This document shows, piece after piece, positions 57,297 through 64,000 of a stretch of DNA of 64,000 nucleotides. Numbering within the stretch: the first letter of the stretch is position 1; each line of letters starts with the position of its first letter. The position numbers and the translations under genes were made by a program. The stretch is taken from assembly GCF_016086655.4 (NCBI RefSeq), contig NC_052139.2, forward strand, positions 1 to 64,000, written 5' to 3'. The notes under the pieces were generated by a model. The model did no database searches. It saw only the letters and a program-made list of their open reading frames with translations, and was not told the DNA's origin. The DNA comes from Lepeophtheirus salmonis (taxonomy: Eukaryota; Arthropoda; Copepoda; Siphonostomatoida; Caligidae).

Positions 57297-60200
57297 TTTA
57301 GTTTTACCCATAGCGCTACGTATCACAGATAATACCTATAATAATCAAATATGCTTAGGAAATGAAATTAAAATCAATTAACGATTATTTACATAAAGCA
57401 ATACCCCTTCTAAAATTAAGGATAAAGCAACAATATATTTTGCTTTAAAGGTTTTAATTTAGCCTTATTAATACCCAAAAATTAACATATCAGTATTTAA
57501 TTAAAATTTATATATGCCAATTGTATTTGTGATTTTGGAACTCAATAATATGCATTTCTCATTTTGGGTGACGATAACGTTCGAGCCTCACTCAACTTAA
57601 TATAACCTAATCTTTGGGACACTGAAGCTTCCGTGGATTAATATATGAATTCAACAGATCAAGTTCACTTCTGGGAATCCGATTTTAATACAGGCCCAAT
57701 CAAGTGAATTTCTATCAACAATCAGCTCAATAGAACTGGGGTGACAAATGGTTGGTAAGTTGAACTCAAGTACTATATATATTAAATTATAATTATATTT
57801 ATGTATCTTTTTTAATTAATTAATTCATGCTGCAAGAATACCTTGTCCCGAATATCGACTAAATGTCTTAATAGATGAAGCACCTTTGTCAATCTTCAAC
57901 TCTACCCTTGAGTTAATATCCAACTCAATCCCTTGTAGGGGTATTAATAAACAATTTATTTTTCAAGAGACAAATTCATCTGGGGATATAACTTTAAACT
58001 GGAGTCCGACTCATTCGAGTATGATAAAACACTTTCAAGAGTAATTTTTATAAGTATATCTGTTGCATTGGGCAATCCAAATTTGCATAAATGACTAGAT
58101 TCAATCCGAGGAAATGTATAAGTTGCTCCCTATGGCATTTATTCAAATACTTTCTATCACCAATGAAAATCCCAATGGTCTTATTAGAAAAACGAATGAT
58201 ACGGGCAATTGTTACATTCGGATGACTAGAAGTAGAATGATGTGTATGTGAATTATATAGTTTGATAATTAATGAATTTAAAATTAAAAGTTGTTGAAAT
58301 ATGAGTAAGAAATTATTTAATAAAGATGGGTTGGTTTTATTGAAATAAAATACCTAGAGAACCAAGATAATAGTTCCTTATTGAGAATGATGATATAAAC
58401 AAATGAATGCGCTATCAATTCAATAGATTCCACGTTTTTCCACATCTTATCCAAGGGGAAATGGAGTATTTTAAAGTAGATTCGTTTGGGAGGAATTATC
58501 CAATAATTAAAGCTGCATTATTATATCATATATTTGAGAGTTCATTTTAATATTATTTCTACCTCAAACTTTGATTTACAAGAATTACTAAATCCTTTTA
58601 AATCATATCCTTGGACTTTTTGCAAACTTCACGATGAATATTCGGTCCTTCATCGCTTTGCCTCTTTGAGAATGCTTTTTTTTTTTTTGGGGGAAAGACT
58701 GAATGAAAATAAAATGAAGGAGTTACGGGTTTAAGGTCAAGGATGAGATGTTCGTGAAACTCCTTTAACTAATCCGATAGAAACATACAACTTCTTTCTA
58801 ATTCCACTGAGCCGCCCATACTTAATGTTAATGAATTGGAATCTTTCTAACTCTAGTATTCAAATAAGGGAAGAATTCGCCTTCCTCAATTATTATTATA
58901 ATGAATAATCAATAATGCCTTAAGTTTATGTCAACAATACTTTTGATAATCATGAATCCTACTAATGAAAAAATTTACCTTATTCATTGATATATATCCC
59001 CCTATGTAACTGAAGGGGGGGGGGAGTTCTTTATCTGAACTTGGGTTTATCTTCATGGGTAAGGAAGGAACCGACATCCAACCAAGTAATGAAAAACTAA
59101 ATGTTATTTTAAAAGAGCATTATCACTTATCGGATATAAAATAATTAAATTAAAATAATAATTTTTAATTAATCACTAATAAAATATGTTTCTAGAACTG
59201 TGACGTCATAACCAATGTCAGCGTCAATGTACTTAATTGGATGTGAATGTGGATCCACCGTCTTATGTGGAAATATTTAATATCTTATATATTTGTGAGT
59301 CAACTAGAAACGAAACTTGAGTAAAAATCAAGTTATTGAGAAATTCCCCTTTTATTTATTTACTTAATAAATATTAACAGTCAAATATTTTATATGCATA
59401 TTTTTGCATTATGGGATTTATGTTCAAATTTGAGGGATGACATGTGATTTTCAAGAATATTACCTATAATTTACAGCCTTCCATTAATTAATATGACTCT
59501 AATTGGACCCGTTATTACCTTTTGAATATAATTGGTCATAATCATAGCCATCCTACAAATATAAGCGCTGTTTATTGCCTTGATTTGATACCCATATCAA
59601 TGCTATACAGTAAGCCATTGCGAAGTTATATTCAAAAGAATACAAATAATCAATTTTTTTTAGGTTTTTTTAGAGGTACCAAAAATAAATTTTTAAGGCC
59701 CATGCGGCAGGCATAGCCGAGGTCTAAAATGCAAATGACTGGTATATTTTGTTTCTATATAACTTGGAGAACGGGGAAAAGTTAAATATTAAAAGGTTTG
59801 AAAAAAAAGTGAAAATTTGAACAGGTCTAATATACATACATAAAAATAAATAGATCTTTTTAAGAATCTCTCATATTATAAAAAATTATTTGATATCATT
59901 GTATGTATCAGATAGTACCGTAATCAAATAATGGTTTGTAAATGGGTGTTGATATCATGTCTGCACTTATTATAATCTAAAGTAACCGAAAATGGATGCA
60001 ATTTAAAAAAAAAAAATCCACGTTCTAAATATGGTGTACACATCTTGTCAATTATTGAAATAGATTTGAAACTATAAAATGAATACACCTTGCAACAAGA
60101 TATAAAATCGTATTGGTTAGCAAATATGTACAGTAAGTATTTGCAGACAAACAACGTTTGAATATAATATTTTGGAATGTTGAGCTACAGTTATCCGATT

Positions 60201-61543
60201 ACAGTACGTTGATCTGACAAAATCTTCAAATTTTATTTAACTGTAAATATAATAAATAGAAATATGTATATGTTGCAAATATTTAAATAAAACTATAAAT
60301 CAGTAGTTACTCACCAATCTTCGGCAGTTTTTGAATGTTTTTTTTCAATTATAAAATTGTTGAGTAATGCGTTGTTTGAGAACTGAGTAGAAACGAATTG
60401 ATCTGTCATTTGTTTGTTCAATACACCGGTACAAAAGTGCTACAGGATTACTTTAAATGATACTATACTAAACTGATACAAGAATGTACACCATGAAGGT
60501 ACGTCTACAGTGAAAGTTCTAGGTACAAGACCCTAATAGGAGGAACATCCGAAGGGGGTCGACTGGAAGGGCAGTAGCCCCTCCCCCACCCAAAATTAAT
60601 GCTTTTTTGCTTAGAAAAGAGGTCAACTTAGAAGTGAGGAAAACAAAAACGGTGAAAAATATTGTTTTTTACAAGGTATAATATAACCGCCAAATATGTA
60701 CGTACTTTCCATTTATGTGTAAATTAATAACTTTTATTAATCAAGATTATGAAGACCAAAATTAGTATGAGTTGAAGCAATAATATTGATGTGGAAAGAG
60801 TCAAATAACAATAGATATCAATCCAATTTCCTGTCAACTTTTATACATCACTGTAGACTATTATAAACTACCATCTTGTCACGAGAATAAACTCAAATAA
60901 GGGACGTTACATTTTTAAAATTCCTCTAACTAAGAACATATGAGAATTTGAATACACTTCCGCCAATTCTAAAAATAGATGTTATATACTTCAAAACTCT
61001 TTCGCCGAGTCAAAGAAATGGCTAAAAAAAATACGTTAAGATATATTAATAAAAATAATCTGACAAAGCATTTTTTGAAAGGAAAGCACAGTGATAAAAT
61101 ATAACTTTCTTATAAATACATAAGTAAATTGAAATGTTAAACATCAAAAGCATACGTAGAGTAATAAAAATGACCTAATCACATTGTAATGGAAGGCAAA
61201 TCAGATCAATAAACAAATATTGCAAGACTTTTAAGCTATCTCATGTAATATATATACGAGTTGTCCTCTACAACTACATCAATAAAAAGAACCATTAAAA
61301 GTCGAACAAAAAACAATTATATTTTGTAAATTTTCACTGAATCAAAATGTTATGGTCAAAAATATATTTTAGTTTATGAGACAATTTGTCGATGGAGAGC
61401 AAGTGAAATATATTATTGAATGGTCAAATAATAATCTAAAGATAGGATCGTAGCAATCCATAAAAAAGTTATAATATCCTTGTTTGAGTGTCATAATAAT
61501 TATTAAACGCTTTAAATGAGAAAAATAAATGAGTCGAGGAAGT
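57297..61543. other. long gene-free interval
   Basis: No supported gene in 4.2 kb. Open frames at 58534-58734 and 59522-59716 (plus) and 59924-60154 (minus) have no motif and AT-driven composition. Repeat-like pieces: a G run at 59016-59028, and a GC-rich gggcagtagcccctccc element at 60560-60590 resembling 54.66 kb. It may include the 3' flank of the ABHD11-like gene. Confidence 0.4.
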
Positions 61544-61888
61544 CTATTCAGATGAGAGAAAAGGCAAGATTTTTTCTAGCAATTGCTTGTACTTTTCAAC
61601 TTGAAGCCAATAACCAGTATGAGATATCCGAATAAATTTGGCATTGGGAAACAATTTGGTTACTTCTTCCCTATCTGGTTCTTTTAAGTAATCACATTTA
61701 TCTCCGGTTATGAATAAACATGGGCCATTAAAGGTGGTTCCCTCTCCGAATGTAGGAAAAACTCCTAGTGGCGAAGTCGCTAATGCGTTGAAGTTTAGCT
61801 TCCACCTTTTATCTTCAGTATTACTTGGTACTAAATTAGTCAAAAATAAACTTCGATCAAAACTATCCGTAAGGATTGGCGTGAGGAT
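61544..61888 (-). CDS. ABHD11: ABHD11-like alpha/beta hydrolase, exon 3
   Basis: Last coding exon, 115 codons with the stop at 61544. The acceptor is cttaacag at 61889 on the minus strand. It begins ILTPILTDSFDRSLFLTNLV and includes GPCLFITGDKCDYLKEPDRE and LFPNAKFIRISHTGYWLQVE, then LLEKILPFLSSE. In ABHD11 the catalytic His sits in the motif A-G-H-W; here the aligned residue is Tyr (TAT, plus-strand positions 61610-61612) within TGYW. The His two residues earlier (SHTG) is not in the catalytic register. No frame damage. Confidence 0.8.
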   Translation of the reverse strand: MLTPILTDSFDRSLFLTNLVPSNTEDKRWKLNFNALATSPLGVFPTFGEGTTFNGPCLFITGDKCDYLKEPDREEVTKLFPNAKFIRISHTGYWLQVEKYKQLLEKILPFLSSE

Positions 61889-62617
61889 CTGTTAAGAAAG
61901 AAAACAGGGAGTTGAAGGGATTAACATAAGATATTCTAGCAACATACTTTGTCTGCAATTGACTTCTTGCCCACGATGCCCTCAGCATTCTCGATTTCTT
62001 CTTTGCATGTTTCCATTATCTGACCAGCTTTTTTAATTTTTTCTACGCGTTGCATGATTGACATATGATTAAGAGGAGTTGAGTTAATGACTATTAATCT
62101 ATCTATTAAAGAAGGTCGATTCAATGCGAGAAGCATCCCAACTCTTCCTCCCATCCCGTTTCCGAGAAAACATGCTTTAGGTATATCTAAGGAGTTGATC
62201 AAGAATTCGATGTCCCTTTGCATGTTGCCATAGGTCATCTCAGGAACTTTAGGGGACTCCCCATGATTACGACAATCAACATTCACCACCTGCAAAATAA
62301 TCCATCATTTCAAATCATTATTAGACCAAGTTCATTAGATCATTCATGTTTACCATGCGCCGAGTGGTTTGGTTGATTTCTTTTGCGATACGACTCAGAT
62401 TCGAGCGATTTCCCATGAGGTTATGGTTCATTATGAGGGGTGAGATATCCTTCTTGGTTTTGGATTCATAGGATGTATAAGCTAATCTAAGACTAGTAGT
62501 ATTCGGGAGCCTCTCCACATTCTCCTCTTGCATTTTCTTCCGTGAGACTCCAGAACACATTCGAGAGTTTATTAAGGGGGGCAGAGATGCTGAACCAACA
62601 CTTTTACAGAACAACAT
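61544..62617 (-). CDS. ABHD11: ABHD11-like protein, whole gene (3 exons, 316 aa), predicted pseudoenzyme
   Basis: CDS = complement of 61544-61888, 61948-62289 and 62354-62617; 951 bp, 316 residues, the usual length for ABHD11. Introns of 59 and 64 bp have GT-AG ends and both are phase 0. The start Met at 62617 opens an Arg/Lys/Ser-containing, acid-poor leader (MLFCKSVGSASLPPLINSRM) consistent with a mitochondrial signal. ABHD11 is a mitochondrial serine hydrolase that protects lipoylation of the 2-oxoglutarate dehydrogenase complex (established for mammals). Family landmarks are kept: VDCRNHGESPKVPEMTY, MGGRVGMLLALNRP. The nucleophile elbow G-H-S-M-G reads G-N-G-M-G and the catalytic His is Tyr, so hydrolase activity is not expected. 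All frames and splice sites are intact, unlike every other coding relic nearby, which argues for a retained non-catalytic paralog rather than a fresh pseudogene. Confidence 0.8.
61948..62289 (-). CDS. ABHD11: ABHD11-like, exon 2 with altered nucleophile elbow
   Basis: 114 codons between an acceptor ttttgcag (minus, ending 62290) and a donor gtatgt (from 61947). It includes VVNVDCRNHGESPKV, DIEFLINSLDIPKACFLGNG and MGGRVGMLLALNRPSLIDRL. The codon at 62155-62157 (minus GGG) stands where the family has the nucleophile Ser of GHSMGG. The frame is open throughout. Confidence 0.8.
62354..62617 (-). CDS. ABHD11: ABHD11-like, exon 1
   Basis: 88 codons from Met 62617 to a donor gtaaac (from 62353). 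After the leader it contains LAYTSYES, and MNHNLMGNRSNLSRIAKEIN, the counterpart of the LHGLFGS.xN..IA oxyanion-loop region; the His is kept and the next Gly is Asn. A second Met at residue 20 could be an alternative start. Confidence 0.75.
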
Positions 62618-63086
62618 TTCGGATCTCTAACTTGTACTCCTCACTCCACACTTTTTCAGGTTTGTTGCATCTCAATGACAATAAACAATTCACTGAAATG
62701 AAAGGTGAATACTCAAAAGATTTACTTGCTCAATAGTTACAATAAACCCATAAAATGAAGTAGGGAAACGAAGACAACGTGATCAATTTTTGTACAAATC
62801 AGTCTTCCTGGAGACACTTATTTTGTTCACTAGAAAAAAATAACTAGCTAGAGATAGAGCTTTAGCTATGGATAGAATAGAGTCAACTATTAACTGTATC
62901 GTCCATTAACTTCATTGCTCATAATTATTTGTGACGTCAGTAAAAAGAAAAACGATAAAAAAACAAATCTGGGATATGAAGGAATAAGAATTAATTAACT
63001 GAATTTGAGGACTGCAGCCATCAACTGTCTTAATTATAAGTTATAAAACTATATATGTTGTGTACAAGGTGCGATGTCTGTACGAG

Positions 63087-63121
63087 TTGCAACTTGTATA
63101 AGCGTATTGTACAAGTTGCAA
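63087..63121. repeat. imperfect 14-bp hairpin with a gtacaagttgcaa motif
   Basis: Arms ttgcaacttgtata (63087-63100) and tgtacaagttgcaa (63108-63121) pair with one mismatch and a 7-nt spacer. The word tgtacaagttgca recurs at 63425-63437, and variants lie at 63061-63090. Confidence 0.7.
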
Positions 63122-63127
63122 TTTCTT

Positions 63128-63158
63128 TGTTATAATTAAACATTATTTAATTATAACA
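63128..63158. repeat. perfect 13-bp hairpin
   Basis: Arms tgttataattaaa (63128-63140) and tttaattataaca (63146-63158), 5-nt loop. It lies immediately beside the previous hairpin. Confidence 0.8.
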
Positions 63159-64000
63159 TTGGTAATTTTTTATTGCCAACTATTAATTGATAATATTATT
63201 TCGTTTTGATTTTTTAAAACTATATGATTGTTATGTATTTATGAGTAATATAACTATTGGCATTTGAACTTTATGCAATTTTTACTAAAAATAGCAAAAA
63301 TCAGACCATCATATCGAACATTCATAGATTATTCTATTATTGCATTATCTTCATTCTAAGTACTGTAAACTATTCTTTTAAAACTTTTCATCTCATTTTG
63401 TTATTGCTATTTGTACAATTTGACTGTACAAGTTGCACAAATACCTCCCTTTTAACTAAATTTATAAATAATAAGATAAACTCTGCAAACGGAAGAAAAA
63501 GTTTCTTATATAATAAGTGGAAATTATTAAATATGTTAAAGTGACGTAATGAGTTTTATAATAACAAGGGACATCTGCCGTGAAAAAAATATAACTCTAC
63601 GACGAAGTATTTCCACTTTAAAGCAACAGTAGATTAGACAAAATGATTAGCAATTTTAGAGTTAAGACCTAACAACAGCGCTATCTATAAAAAATAACAA
63701 AATTATTATATCTGTAATTTTACTATTTTAACTCTAAATAAAATTAAATAGTATTAAGAGAAATATCATCATTATACTTCTAATGAGATATTGAATGAAA
63801 TTATGAAGTACCTAAATCATTCTCAAAACATATTATTACGTACTTTAATTTCCTTAAAAAGTATCAAAAAAGATGACGGAACTTTTTAATAGGATCTCAA
63901 CATAAACCTTATCATTTAAGGGTAATTTTTGAGGCCCATTTAGATATTATGCTCAATGAGTGTAAAGATATCAAAATAAAATCTTTCATTTTTTAATTTT

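Larger units (their letters stand above)
62618..64000. other. upstream flank of the ABHD11-like gene, no other gene
   Basis: Presumably includes the promoter, but no core element is clear. The plus frame 63257-63544 is AT-driven and not recognised. It contains the hairpins listed separately. Confidence 0.35.

Noticed and set aside
1..64000. tRNA, rRNA and other RNA genes
   Set aside because: None could be recognised by eye; a tRNAscan or Infernal run would be needed to exclude them.

Overview
This is an AT-rich eukaryotic window. Evidence: 59-64 bp GT-AG introns in the one intact gene, poly-A-tailed LINEs, Tc1/mariner, hAT and P-type transposons, and almost no long open frames outside transposons. 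The mix resembles an arthropod, and my best guess is a parasitic copepod of the sea-louse type. That guess is inference from repeat style, not from a species-specific marker.

Layout. 0-3.5 kb: Ty3/gypsy integrase scrap, a possible PIF/Harbinger scrap and unrecognised sequence. 3.7-7.1 kb (minus): an uninterrupted 856-codon frame with a Ser/Asp/Glu/Asn repeat tail and a 54-codon frame upstream. It looks like an endogenised viral structural-type gene or a captured gene, and I cannot name its family. 7.3-18.4 kb: two relics of one uncharacterised coding family, one enclosed by long degenerate inverted repeats (16.6-18.4 kb), plus a broken BTB-BACK gene copy. 20-27 kb (minus): a THAP/P-element transposase split by a poly-A-tailed LINE. 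27.3 kb: mariner relic. 29.5-32.4 kb: a LINE split by a non-autonomous hAT with a perfect 8-bp target duplication. 33.6 kb: internally deleted mariner. 35.7-36.9 kb: second BTB-BACK-PHR copy. 38.6-40.1 kb: second P-element relic. 41.1-43.3 kb (minus): gypsy element lacking protease and RT. 43.4-44.8 kb: LINE RT scrap abutting a Tc1/mariner relic. 45.0-49.7 kb: a deleted hAT copy directly followed by a longer, transposase-bearing copy. 50.7-54.1 kb: two LINE scraps and a reversed hAT 3' half. 56.0-57.3 kb (minus): broken RNase H1-like gene with three hybrid-binding-domain copies. 57.3-61.5 kb: no gene seen. 61.5-62.6 kb (minus): an intact three-exon ABHD11-like alpha/beta hydrolase that has lost the nucleophile Ser and the catalytic His.

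The window is therefore mostly a graveyard of nested mobile elements between few host genes. The points most worth following up are the ABHD11-like pseudoenzyme, the 856-codon virus-like frame, the hAT family with a shared internal deletion, and the long-inverted-repeat element carrying an unnamed gene family.
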